Origin: Callaeas wilsoni
Taxonomy: Eukaryota > Chordata > Aves > Passeriformes > Callaeidae
DNA length: 64,000 bases
Assembly: GCA_013398955.1 (NCBI GenBank)
Contig: VWPU01010308.1
Coordinates: forward strand, 124,001-188,000
Reading direction: 5' to 3'
Shown: piece after piece, positions 26,001-38,723 of the stretch
Layout: every line of letters begins with the position of its first letter
Position numbering within the stretch: position 1 is the stretch's first letter
The notes under the pieces: generated by a model
The model's input: the letters and a program-made list of their open reading frames with translations, nothing else
The model's database searches: none
Told to the model about the DNA's origin: nothing
Program-made: the position numbers and the translations under genes

Positions 26001-28539
26001 ACTTTGTTAACCCATAATTTAAAGAAAATCAAAACATTAGAAATGAAGTAACCTGATCATGTAATACACATCCCTGATTCGTTCTGTAGTTTACACACTC
26101 TGTAACTGTATATATGGAATATATCTAGCTTCCAGAGGAAAAAAAATAAATAAAAAGGAATAAGCTATATCTTCTTTTCTCATTACAGTCTGACCTCTAT
26201 TGTGGATCTGCTTGCAAGTATTCATATAAGGCATAATTTTAACAACAAATTTTTACGTGAGTGGGATCAATTCTTACCTTCAGCTTACTACAATTCAGAA
26301 ATTCTTTAGCTTTAGAGATACATATGATGAAAACATTCGTTATCATTTTTGAATACATGGTGTCATAGCCTAAGAGCATCTAGACATCAATGAGCAGAAG
26401 AGAATGCTCAATAAAAGGTATTAAATAATCTTCAGTAACATTTATCAATATAAAAAAAACCAAAAAAACCCAAGAAAACTATTTCCTATTAAGTGGTGGT
26501 ACATGCATATTCCAGTAACTGAACTGGATGGAGTAAATGTATGTAAATCCTTTCAGAATAATTTAAACAGGCTGAGGATGAGATTCCCTCACTGGGAAGA
26601 GCCTGGTCCTCTAATAAGAGTTACTAAATGACCATCCAAAAGATCTTTATGCCCTTCATAGTCCTTCACATCAGTAATGAGGGTCTGCTTTCCACTGCTG
26701 AAAGGAGAGTTGGCAGCCCTGTAACAATTCCTTTTATGTGGGAAACACACCTTTCAAAAAATCTGAAGAAACAGAAAATTCAGTACACGTGTGCCCTTAG
26801 AGCTCACCAGGCGTACGCTGTTCTCTAGCTCTCTTCTGAATAAGGGCTTGCCTCAGTTCAGAGCTTCTTTTACAGTGTCTGTATCGAGTTTCAAAGTCTG
26901 TGTTTGCAACCTTTCAAAATTACACCGCAAAATTAAACTAAAAATTTTTCTCTAGTACATGTAGTCTACAATTAGAAAAAAATTTGGGAAAGAACAGAGT
27001 TAATGCAACAACTATTGTTAAAGACAATCAGTCTCAAAACATCTTGTTTCTGGAACAAATGTAAATTGAAAAACAAATCAAAGAGAATCACTTTGCATAA
27101 GCTATTTTGGGCATTTCTTTTGCAAGTTAAGGGATCATAGAGACTGTTACACTGTTTCTATGGGATATGAAGAGAAGTCAAGTGTAGAATGACCTAAATA
27201 ATTAAAAACGTCTATAGATAGGCAACCCCTGCTAACACTCTGCCATGTTTTCATCTGGTTAATCATTTGCTTAATCTAACTACACGTTCACAAGCCAGTT
27301 TGATTAAAACCAGTCAATAAATATGTTTTCATATGTGTTTTCCAAATATTCTGTTGAACTTTCAAGCTCTTACATGAAAGTGAAGGAAAAGGTGAAGTAA
27401 AAAGTGGTGGTAAACCTTGTGTAACCCACACGGCTAATCAAGGATAGTTACCAAATTTGCCGACACTGTTGTCACACCAGAGGTGAAGGTGCAGGAGAAG
27501 TATTAACCACAAACAGCAGCAGCTTCTCCAGGAAAAATGCACATAAACACTATTGCTAGTCCTGCCACCAAGAAAGAAGAGCCACAGTGTCATTTTTGTC
27601 ATGAATAATCACAGGCTGGTTTAATGGCAGCACATTTGTAGCACTGTTTAGAGTCTCTGCAATGACTTTTTGCATGGCATCTCACACGGTATTGCCCATC
27701 GCTGTGTTCCTCAAGCATGCTGGGAATCAATATGGTCAGTAACAGCAGCCACAATAAATGTGCATGATGAGTAATATTTTACTGCCAAAAGAATCAGCAA
27801 TCATCATTTGTGCCTGTGTTAATTATATTTCCACTATGACTGGTAGATAACTAGGTCAGAAAAATAGTCTGCAGCCTATATTTAGTAAACAAAATAATTT
27901 TAAATCCTTTCATTCAGCACAGAATATAAAGCAGAGATTGTGGTGGGGGCATCTTTGACACACATTTCCCTGTTAAGTTTTAGCCCAGACTGCAGAAAAC
28001 ACAACAATGTTTTGAATGAGTCTGAAGATGCTTGGAAGTGCCTCAGGCAAGGATGCTCGAAGGGGAGCAGCTCTTTCAAGGACTTCCTGTAAACACAGTT
28101 TTGAAAAGGCTGTCAAAAATCGTATACACTCTATCACAAAGAAACACAGTCCTACAGCTGCACTTAGACTTCCTTACAAATTACCTATCAACTGTCACTT
28201 TGCAATAGTTAATTGTCCAAAAAGAGGTAAAAAACCCAAACATACCAGAAGAGAAACTAAGAGTTTGATATATTTAGGAAAATCTCAATTCCCAATTCTT
28301 ATGTGCAGCTTTCCACTGTGTGTGTATCTGTATGAATGTGTGCATTTAGATTCATCATGCCATTTGAAAATTATCATGAAAATAATAGTGTGTTGTGCAG
28401 GCACACGTCACTTGGCAGTTAAATAGTGCCTCCAGAAAAGTTCAAGTCTAAGTGATATTTCTTGGAAAAATAGTCAGGCTTGACTGCTCCCCTATTCTGC
28501 AGCCAGAATAAATTCTTTTAACTCAAAGATTATCTCAGT
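23060..28539. other. AT-rich non-coding stretch
   Basis: No gene or repeat family is recognised. The 27420-27830 part is compositionally complex and looks like possible conserved regulatory DNA (see findings). The 136-aa frame at 28016-28426 has a basic first half and a Cys/Ile-rich second half but matches nothing I know. The frame alone does not justify a gene call. Confidence 0.5.
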
Positions 28540-28790
28540 TCAACAGGAAGTGCTAGCCCTGTAGCCCTGTCTCGCTTGAATGATATTGGGGAAGGCCATG
28601 TTCGACCATGAGAGTGACAACCTTCGAGCCATTCCGTCCCGCCCACCGATCAACTGCTGCAAACCAGAGCTCAGTGACGGGAGGGGCAGCTCATCAGGGA
28701 GAAACAAACTCTGCAGTCCGGTGGAGCAGGTGTGCTGAACGCACACGGCTTCCAGAGACAACTGCGCCTGCACAGTGATGAGCTAGACAA
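28540..28790. other. CpG-dense patch of unknown origin
   Basis: About 250 bp carrying roughly eleven CpG dinucleotides in an otherwise CpG-poor region, with sharp edges on both sides. The minus strand has a 77-aa open frame ending at the left edge, with no recognised domain. gctag occurs near both edges (around 28553 and 28782) but no matching element termini were found. It may be a small CpG island or promoter, an exon of a non-coding RNA, or a remnant of an inserted element. Confidence 0.5.
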
Positions 28791-31700
28791 TTATTTACAG
28801 GTAGCCTTTCACTTCTAATTAGATTTACTGAGATTCATTTTCCTGAAGGAGTGATTACTCTAGCACCTCCTCTTTATGATCAATAGTTTAAAGCTCTTCT
28901 AACTAATCCTGCACAAATTACTAGACATAAATGTTTAAACGTACATGAAGCAATTTTTGCCCACTTCTGTATTAGCAAAATGTTTTGTTTATTAGTGATA
29001 GATTTCTTGAAAGATAAACTTGAGTTCCTGTTAAACCTTTTATAAGAGTGTATATCTCATAAAAGGGAAAGTAAAAATAAAAACCCCTGAAATTCATTTA
29101 AAAGATTCCACAAAAAATCCCCCACCAAACAACCACACCAGTAGTGGGTAGGAAATAATAAAAATACCCAGAGTTTGCATATTCATAGAGTGGCAACGGC
29201 TAATGTATTTTTTCGCTCAGCAAGCCCTAGAAGCGATGTCATTCCTCCCTTTGAAAAAAAAATTTAAAAAGACAAAAATAAAGGAGTATAGACACTGAAC
29301 TGAGCATCCAGCAAAATAGAACTTTTGTTTCCATTTTTCAGTTTTAAGACTTTTACACAAAACATCCATATAATTTATGAGCTAACACCTTTCAGCAGAG
29401 GAGAAAAAAAGTATAACTCTTCTAGGCTACTTGTTGTCATTGACAACTCAATTTAAATCTGATGCAATGATGGAAAATGTCATAAGTCATGCCATTAGCC
29501 TGTCATTAATAAACAGTTTGTCTCATTATTTTACAGTTTCTTGAGGCTAACAACACATTGATATAATGTGTTTTCCCACTCTGAAAGTAGTATTAAAAAT
29601 GCATCAGTGGAAGAGCACTTGAGGGAAAAAAAAAGGCAATGACAATTTCTGTGTTCTATTTCACAGCTTTTTTCAGTTCACCTTGAAATTCATCTGCTAA
29701 GAAATACAATGGGCAGTATCCATCCTAAAAAGTTGCTGAATAAAGTTTCTTGCAAACCTACAGGCAGCTTTCATACCTGAACTCATCATCTTTGTTGTGT
29801 TTCTTTCTATGCAGCAGTTTCTCTGTGAGATCCCTATGCTTGACCATTCCCTAAGTATTCAATGATATCCATCCCAGCACAGAAAATCTCTACAAGCACA
29901 TGGTTGATGTGCATCTGCTGTACATAAAGCCACACACAGGCAAATATTTAGTTTTAATACTGTTTAAATTTCTTTGCAAGCATAAAAACAAGTAGTCAGA
30001 GAAATCATTCAAATTGTCCTGTAACATGTAAAATAAATAAGTTTCATCTAATCAGTTTGTGTCCTGGAATTCTTCCTGCCTTTAAAGTTCTATAGATTAT
30101 ACCTGTAGATTGTTCTCTTAGATACACCAGGACATAGGAAAGTTGAGGTTAGACACAAATAAAATCAACCTCCTACCATCTATACTTTGAGATATTCCAT
30201 GGCATTCTATGGAAGAATGAAAAGCAAGGCTGAGCCACTCATTACAGAGATTCAAGTAACACTACCAATACTATGCTTTTCTTTCTCTGCCTAAGTCTCT
30301 GCACTGTTACTCAGCCCACAATACCATAATTAAGAGAATTCATAACTTTGTACTTACACTGCATGTTGTCTTTCAACAAACTCAAATGTAAAAGCAATGA
30401 CAAATTGCACTCAGCAAATGACTTTTTTCAGATTACTAGCTCCTGATTTCTGTAGCTTTTGAACACAGATCCTTTGACAGTCTAAGAAGTAAAGGCAGCA
30501 ATCAAGGTTTAATTTAAACTTTGAGGGTTCATAAGCCCAGGGAAACCTTGGCAGTCCATACAAGTACTGAAAGCTCATGAGTGAAACTGGTACAAAAATA
30601 CATTTTTGGGAAGCAGCTATGAAAAACCTAAGGAGCACATCTGCTTTAAAACAGTAGAAGAAAGAGTAGAAAATAAAAGAAAGAAAAAGTGAATTCAAGG
30701 GTTCAGAACTACCTGCAATGAGCATGGAAATTGTTTTAAAATAGCAACATCTTCCATAAAGCAGAATATCTGAAAAGCGTAAAGAAGAATATCCAAAAAC
30801 CAGTCAAATTGCATTCAGCAGCAGTATATATGAGAGCTGCTAATAAGACATCATAAAGGCAGAAAGACACCTACAAACTGTTTCAGTTTCCTCATAGGAG
30901 ACAGAAGTACCTGGCTTGAATGGAAGTTACCATGGCTTGTTGGGAAAGATTAAACTGTGACCTCAAGAAAATAAAAGGAAATGCCCTTCCTGCTTTAAGA
31001 ACAGACTTCTTACTCTCTAATTCTTTTTTACTCCATCCCAAAAGCCAAGAATATCATTGTTTTGATAATATGTCATGGGCAAGAGAAAATATACATAGAA
31101 GCATTCCTCCTCTTTTTTTATCACATCTGTGAGACACAGATATATTTGGCTGAGGAGGTTAATTTGTTTCTGAAGATGCCTATGAGCCTTGCTAATCAGA
31201 TACTAGCTTTTGGCAGCCAAGAGAAAGTAGCAGAAGAAAGTGAGTCGATATTGAATCTTATTGTATTAAAAACTGTCTTTTTTGTACAGGTCAAGGATAA
31301 AAACTAGGATCTAAAATATGTACAGAAAAAGGAGTAGAAACTGAAAATTCAGGGCAGTAAGTAAATTTGTTTAGATTAGTTTTCTTGCACTAAAATGAGA
31401 TGACTTATCCTATGCTGGAGATCTACTACCTGCCTCTGACTCTTACAACCCCAGGAGATCCCAGCAGTTGGAAAAGCTGGGGTGTTTGCCACACATAGGT
31501 TTTTAATAGAGCCTGAAGGAGCTGACCCAGCCACGGCTGCCAGGGCTGTTCAGTAGCAGAGGTCCTGGAGCTCCCAGGCTCTACAACATTGCCCCACTCT
31601 AAGCCAAAAGCATATGTCAAAGGCAACTTTCAGAAATTTCTAAGCTTTTATCCCCGCAAGAGACAAACATGGGAAACATGCCACAGGTAGGTCTAACTGA

Positions 31701-32627
31701 GCCTGCAGAACTGGCTTTGAAAATTGCCACTGCAGTCCCACAGAAATACATCATTTATTTACTGCTCAGCAGACGAATACGTTCCCCTTTCCTGCCTTCT
31801 GCTCTAGCTTGAATGCATGAGGAGGTATGTCCCTACAATTTTTTGGAACTTTCTCAGACTCATTCCCAAAATGGCTCATTAAATGTATCTTTCAATGTAA
31901 GAGTAGTAGGAAATCTAAACAGAGTTCTGCACGTACACCTTCTTCTGGGAATGACAAAGCAGAGTCACAAAACAAGTAAACACCTTAGATACTGTAGGAA
32001 AAGATATGATTTATGGAAGTAATTAATCTCTAAAATAAAGTGATTTCCCATAATTTAAAAAAGGAAAACTTATTGGCTGATAGTCTTCTGTACCAAAATA
32101 GAAGGAATATGTATGGGGCAGAGGTGAGGGTAAGGACAAAAGGAAAATAAACAAGATGTGTATTCCAAAGCGCGTGTATGCCAAATAGTTCTTGGAAAAC
32201 TGTATTTTTACCTGTATTTGACTACAGTGTTTTGCTATCAAATATTTCACCATAAACATACAATTTTCTTCCTCTTATTTTTTTCTTCTCTAATCAAAAA
32301 ATACTGTATGACTAAGAAATAATGACTGTGGAAGATGACCATCACCAGAGACTCCAGATTAATTTGAAAAATATAAATGTTGTAAAACAAAAACATTATA
32401 GAGGAAGAGAGTATGTTCTTTTTGATAAAAATATCAGACCTAGAAGGAAAGTTAACAGAAAACTTTATATCTGCTATGTCCCACAATAGCAGTAAAGTCG
32501 TTATAAGCATGATTATCTCCAGAGACTGGGAAAGGTTATAAATGTTTTCAAAACAGTTTACCACGAAGAAAAATATGTATTTAATGATGCTATGTGTTTA
32601 AGGAAATGTATGCAATTACCTAAATAA
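28791..32627. other. AT-rich non-coding stretch
   Basis: No gene is recognised. A modestly GC-richer piece at 31430-31620 carries a 66-aa minus frame and might be an old repeat, but no termini could be found. The 104-aa minus frame at 30411-30725 is F/S/L-rich and not convincing. Confidence 0.5.
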
Positions 32628-32842
32628 ATACAGAATCCCAGAATGTTTTGGTTTGAAAGGGACCTTTCAAGTTCATGTAGTCTCATCCCCCTGCCATGAT
32701 CAGGGACACCCCTCAGTAGAGCAGGTTTCTCAATTCCCCATTGAACCTGAGCCCGAAAGTCTCCAGTGATGGTGCATCCACCACCCCTCTGGGAAGCTTG
32801 TTCCAGTGCCTCACCACACTTAGTAGAGAATTTCTGAAACTA
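32628..32842 (-). mobile_element. CR1 LINE 3' fragment, antisense
   Basis: The plus strand starts 'agaatcccagaatgttttggtttgaaagggacctt' and continues 'catccccctgccatgatcagggacacc', 'cagtgatggtgcatccaccacccctctgggaa' and 'ttccagtgcctcaccacac'. This is the reverse complement of the CR1 3' UTR from its terminus inward. It is truncated after about 215 bp and belongs to a subfamily different from the copy at 12.9 kb. Confidence 0.92.
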
Positions 32843-35800
32843 AAGGAAAAGAGATTTTGATAAATGTAAGGAGACAGAGAAAACTGAGCAGAAAAGAGCC
32901 CGTGAGCCAGCCCCTTTGCCCTGTCACCACCTTATTCATCCTGGCAGTGAACATTTCACATTTAAACTGAAAAGAGCCGTAATATTACCCTGGGATTGCA
33001 GTCTCAGTCCTTCAGATAAGGTGCCTAGGGACAGAAGCAACTGGAACTTTTAAGAGCAGGATAGTTTTAAAGAAGATACTTTACAGATCCGTCTGAACAG
33101 CAAGAGGCTAAAGTGGCTGAGATGTGGGACATCATGTTCCCAGAAAAAAAATATGTACTTACAGCAGCCATTTCAAGGGAGATCCTCAACCCATCTGGCA
33201 AGCCTATCCACTTTGGGGTTCTTGTGCAGTCCTCAAAGCACAGAGGAGAACAAGAGGGAAAGGCAGATAAACAAAAGACTTCAAAAGAAAGACAGGCTGC
33301 CCTCAGAACTGACTGTATTTCAAAAATCCTTTGTCAAATTGAAGATTTTGCTGCAAACCATTTCACCCTCGGTGAACCAGCATTTACAGATTTTCACTTT
33401 TCCTCTAGTGAAGTTTTGACTTGTTTTTGTTAGCCAAAATATCTCAAGCTAATATGCTTAACCTTACCCTGTAAGAAACCCACCTGTTGAAAGGTATTTT
33501 TGTGGCTTCAAAAAAACCAGCAAAATGATCTGTCCCATTGGCAGCATCTAAAGGGAGTATACGGCAGTTCACCTTTAAAATCTTCACAAAAGTATTAATG
33601 CAACCACTTCTTCTTCACTTATGGTACATCTGCTCTCCCCCAGCACCCCAATGCAGCAGATGGTCTAGCTCAGTGAAGTACATATAGCAAATACAGCTTC
33701 AAATTCCACTGCCTTGAGTGAAGTTCAAGTTAAGTTGCACTGTTGCCGGGAGAAACTGGAGTGTATGGTCATATTGCAAATACATGTCTAATTTTTGTTG
33801 CCTATGTCCTCTCAATACTCCAGCCACGTCACAGAGGATCAGGCAGAACATCATGTTCCACTCTAGTATCCTTGGTTATTTGGGAATTGAGGTTGATTTT
33901 GCTGATTTTGTGCTATGAAGATGCAGTGTGGGCCTGCTGCACCACAGTATGAGGTGGCATCAGGCACAAAGGAATTTGACATTTTGTAGCAGCAGTTGTG
34001 AACTGCAGAGCTGGCAGCTTCAAGAGCAAAACGTATCATGCTGCTCAGGGAGATGAAAAATCTACCTTTATTCCATAGAATCAAAATATTCTTTATAGGT
34101 ACTTCTACCTGTTGCAATGAGTATTTTTCATTTTTTTCTGTCTTGTTTGTACTTTTGCTGGCTCGATTAGAATGGCTTCAGTGTTTGTATCTACCAAATC
34201 TGCTTAGTAAATGTTTTTAGTACTTGCAGAGACCATTAAATAAAACAAAGAAAGCAGAACACCTACTCTGGCTCTTTCCATTTGCAAGACAGGCAGGTCG
34301 GAAGGACAGCAAATGCCCCATTGAATCGAGAAGACATCAGTAGAACAGTTCAAGTTTATTTTTTCGTATGCCAAGAGGAAAAAAGGTCTTACTCTGATTT
34401 CTATGCATTTCTTTTACATATCAGTGAAAATTCTACAGATAACACATATAAAGAAAAATAACAAAATATAATATATTTTATCTTCCTTTCATTAAGGCTG
34501 ATCTTTACATCAGCTGGTATAGAACATTCAGTTAATGTTTTCTATCAGTGACTTTTCAGAAAACTCTTTCATTTTAGAGGTTTTTGGACATTTGAGGTAG
34601 TTACTAGGAAAGGCCATATCTTCTGTTTCCTGACCAGCCTTCCTCAACAAGTTCACAAAAGATTCCCCCTAATGGTGAGAGAGGCGAGAGGAAATAGTCT
34701 AATTTTTATTTCATTAAGGTACATCTGGAGAAATTTGGTTAGCTTGTCTATAACACATTTGCATTAGGCCTTAAACTTTCCTATATAGATCAATTAGAAG
34801 GAACAGTTACATGTAACAGGAGAGATAGGAAATTCATTTAGTAAACAGGAAAAGGTGTCAGCAGGAATTAGTAAACCACTTAAGGAAAACTGGAAATCTG
34901 TGGACTCGTATTTTGAACGAAAAAAGCAGTTTGAGCAAACTAACGGAGAGATGTTATATCTGATGTTTAGCAAAAAGAAAAATGCAGTTGTATTATCTTC
35001 CACATTTAGAATGTAACTGCGAACTCTGTTGGTAGTTCCTCTACAAATGTCTACAAAAAGTATACTTCATCTGAATAATGATGAACCAAATCAAGTAAAC
35101 ATTATCTTGTGTCTCTATCACTTTTGAAAACTACTCATCAGAATATATTTTTGATTTTGTAAATTGAAACCTATTGCAATAAATGTAACATCTTTCCATT
35201 CCAGAAAAAAAGAAGGTCATCTTGTGCTTTATTTTTTCTAGGCAGTCACTGTTAGGCCAAGGCCACTGTTAATTGCCTTTAAAGAGCAAGAAAAAGGGGA
35301 TCTTTTCTAACCTGGTTTTCACTCTTCTTACTTGAAATCACCATGTTCCCCATTATCCCATAAATATGTGTTCATTAATGGCATAATTTATTTTCAATTT
35401 ACACAAATTTGGGAGCTCATCTCTTGGAAATTATCCATATACAATTTCTGTGACTATGTTCAGATGACATGTACATATTATTTGTCTAAGATATTATATC
35501 AAATTGAATTATAAGGAAAGATGGAGACAGTAATTCTCCAATGGGGAAATAAAAGAATCAAATAGAAGCATAAAAATCTAACTTTAAAGCAAGCATCAAT
35601 GGTCATGCCCAAGTGACTCAGATCATGTTTAAATTCCAAGATTCCTTGAAGAAATAACCCTCTATAGGTTTTTCACTGCCATTAAATGAGCAATTTTTGT
35701 AATTATCTGATACATATATCAACCACGTCTTTTATAATATTTTGGTACCAAGAATTACGGGACATTTCTCACATATCATGAAAGTTCTTTAAGTTTGGAG

Positions 35801-36428
35801 AGAAAATTTCAGTCCATTTATTAATTTTAAAGATGCCAGTTAAGGTAGAAGTACTCTTACGTGTGAGATGAAATAAAATCATATTAAAAATATTAAGAAC
35901 CTACTGCAAATATTAGGAGTTTTTAAGTGAAATTTATTACATATTTTTTCTCCTAATAATTAATATATGAATATTTTTAAAATCAAAATGTTTAAGCCAG
36001 TGGAAGTCTGATATGACTCCTCTCACACTGATATCATATCACCAGGATTTATGAGGGATTATAGGTCAATCTTATGCATAGCATTTGAATAAAAGATCTT
36101 TCTATACAGTTTAGGTCCCATTTTGAAAGATTTCAAATCTGTCTGGCATTATTAAGATTGGAATTTTTATTAAAATAAATCAACTTATTTTTGTTTACAT
36201 AATTAGTATATAAGTTTGCTCCTTGAGAGATGTATAAACCTCTCTGATCTGATTTCCAAACCTAGGAGCTTTCAATAGAGTCCATATATTTCATAAATAC
36301 AGTTTCATAGAAAGTAATCAACACCTGAATGCTGGAAATTAAATTGTTTACTTAGGAAACATTGAAAATTAATTTAACTGCCATAGTCACCTGCTTACAG
36401 CTTAGCGTTAATGGGCCCTTCTCAAAGC
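32843..36428. other. AT-rich non-coding stretch
   Basis: No supportable gene. A 106-aa plus frame at 33113-33433 has a fairly protein-like composition but overlaps an 88-aa frame in another phase. It has no recognisable domain, splice signals or promoter. Confidence 0.5.
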
Positions 36429-36750
36429 TGTAGGTGAATGTGAAGTGAACTTTGTTAGCACAAATGGCTGAGCTGCGGGGTGAACATAGAAAGACTGGTT
36501 ATCTTCAGATAAGGGTGAGGCCAAGGCTGGCCCAAGCGGGAGGATAAGAGCAATTAATGACCTGTCCACGTGGACATGGAGAAAGAATCCAAAGAGGTAT
36601 TAGAAGACCCCAGAGCACAAATCACCATTACACGAAGAGGCACATGCAGGGCATATGATGGGTATAGAGACCATGGGGTTTCTTTGTTCAGGGAGCCCCT
36701 CCAGAAGCACCCATCTAGAGCTAGCTTACAATTAAACATTACCCTACACA
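36429..36750 (+). mobile_element. Candidate solo LTR (322 bp), plus orientation
   Basis: The segment begins TGTAGGTGAATGT and ends ACATTACCCTACA. The reverse complement of the end, TGTAGGGTAATGT, matches the start closely, giving LTR-like inverted termini with TG...CA. On the plus strand a TATA-like TATAGAG at 36663-36669 lies about 65 bases before an ATTAAA poly(A) signal at 36733-36738, close to the 3' end. Base composition is more balanced than the flanks. The flanking hexamers caaagc and caatta agree only in their first three bases, so any target duplication is decayed or absent. No coding region of a retrovirus lies on either side. Overlapping 61-65 aa frames on both strands are chance. 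Confidence 0.62.
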
Positions 36751-38281
36751 ATTAATTTCTAATAGTTGATAAAAATAGTCGATATAATCCCAATAAACAT
36801 AATTAAAAATGAATGGTCCTTTTATACACTAACAGTTAGCCTTTAAATGTTTACAAGAGACCTTTTCTCCTCTTAGTGCTTTGAGAGGCAATCAAGAACT
36901 TATTTTTCTCTTTAATTACTGTCTTTTCATCCTTTCCAGGAACACAAAATTGGCAAAATGTTTACATCCTATTGAAGCTATGAGACAAATTATTTTCTGC
37001 ATACTAAAGTCTTCTGACCTTAGATACCATGCCTATAACATCTCTAAGGAAACACTAAGTTGAAATCTAAACTTTAATTAAAATTATATTTGAGGGCAAT
37101 TATTTGGGCCACAAAATGTAATTTGCTTTATCACCGGTCATTACTCTTTCAACACTGTAGAGTTACGGTGCCCAGTGGCCTCAATCAAAACCTATTTGTG
37201 TACCTGCCTTGCTTTGCAGCTCGAGCTGGATGGATAGTCTTCATTTCCTGGTGGGTTATAAATGTGTTCAGCTTCTCTGCTGTAGTTTCTGCTGGCAGAG
37301 GGCACTGCAGTCCAAAAGTAAATCTCTTTCAATGTACTTCTGGTTGCAGACTAAGGTTCTCTGGGAATCCCATGCCTTGAAATGCTTTATATAAATGTCA
37401 CACTCTTTCATTATTTTTTAAACGATGCCTTAAAAAAACTTTTTTTTCTCTAATACAGATAACTAAATATTAGTCACTTATACTAAAATGCTTACTACAC
37501 TTTAAAAATGTTTTAATGAATAAAAAATACATTAAAGAATACCTAAGAGACACCTGTTGGTGTGTTTATAAAAGGTAGAGAGTTTCATTTTTGAGTCTCT
37601 AAAAGTTAGCAACTCTGAGTGGTCTTTCTATGGCAAGAAAGTGCCAGTATGTATGAACTTCCTGCTCAGGGATTTGACAGAAGTCTGTAAATAAGGTTTC
37701 AGATAATAAAATACAAATACAGGAGAGTAGGGAGGGACTGTAGGAGGCAGAAAACAAAAACCTGGTAGAGTCTTACCATGAAGAGTTTATGCTGGGGAAA
37801 GCAAGCAGGAATACCCCAAAACCAAGGTGGGCAAAAACTATCTATCTGCAATGCAAACAAAATTCAGAGCCTGAGTTTAGTCCCTATCTTTTCAATTAGT
37901 ACCACCACCACAAAGACTTATTCTAGGAGTTTAATAGGATGATGCAAGTATTGCAGTAGATAAATACTGTATTTTAAAGTAGAAATGCATTCTGATGTGA
38001 GATCAAGGTGTTCACACTTGGTAATAACCCAGGAAAGATTTGGCAAGTCATTCTTCCTTCTGCTTCTCTGCCTGGGCTTTCAAAAAAAAAGAAAAAAAAG
38101 TAAGAAAGTTATTTAAAACTAGACTTCCTGCTACTGTTTGTTAACAAAGGATGGCAATAAATGATCCTTTGAATACTCAGAAATAACCTATTAGGTTGGT
38201 CAATAGAGTTAATGCTGTTCCCTAAACTATGGTTTCTTACATAGTAGTCAAATAGTAGGTAGGAATGTAGAGAAAAGACAC
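36751..38281. other. AT-rich non-coding stretch
   Basis: No gene or repeat family is recognised. The overlapping 96- and 61-aa frames at 37090-37394 have no domain features. Confidence 0.5.
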
Positions 38282-38723
38282 AGATCTGTTGGAGCATGTC
38301 CTGAGGAAGATGCTCAGAAGGCTGGAGCACCTCTCCTGGGAAGCTGGGCTGAGAGAACTGTGGATGTGTAGCCCGGTGAAAAGAAGGCTCATGGCAGCCT
38401 TACAGTACCTGAAGGTGTCAGAGAAGAAAGATGGAGACAACATTTAGCAGGGCCTGTTGCAACAGAACACGGAGTAATGGTTTTAAAATAAAGGGGATCG
38501 ATTTGATCAGCTATAAGGAAGACGTTTTTTACAATAACAATGATGAAACACCAGCTCAGGTCGCCCAGTGAGGTGGTGGATGCCCCATCCCTGGGAATGT
38601 TCAAGGCTGCACGGGGCTCTGAGCAATCTGATATAGCTAATGATATCCCTGCTCATGGCAGGGGCTTTGGGCTGGGTAACCATTAAAGGTCCCTTCCAAC
38701 TCAAACTATTCTATGATTCCATG
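38282..38723 (+). mobile_element. CR1 LINE 3' fragment, sense
   Basis: The sequence runs from 'ctgttggagcatgtcctgaggaagatgctcagaaggctggagcacctctcctgg' through 'ggcctgttgcaacagaacac', 'ggtggatgccccatccctggga' and 'ggcaggggctttgggctgg'. It reaches the diagnostic terminus 'aaggtcccttccaactcaaactattctatgattcc'. It is 5'-truncated just downstream of the ORF2 end, so only the 3' UTR remains. Minus-strand frames of 65-71 aa across it are shadows. Confidence 0.94.

Noticed and set aside
28016..28426. 136-aa plus-strand open frame
   Set aside because: It has no recognisable domain, promoter or splice context. Its composition shifts midway to AT-driven residues, and a frame this long is expected by chance in 64 kb.
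31430..31620. GC-richer block suspected to be an LTR
   Set aside because: No paired TG...CA termini, target duplication or promoter/poly(A) order could be found.
33113..33433. 106-aa plus frame with mixed composition
   Set aside because: It overlaps an 88-aa frame in another phase, has no known domain and lacks splice signals.
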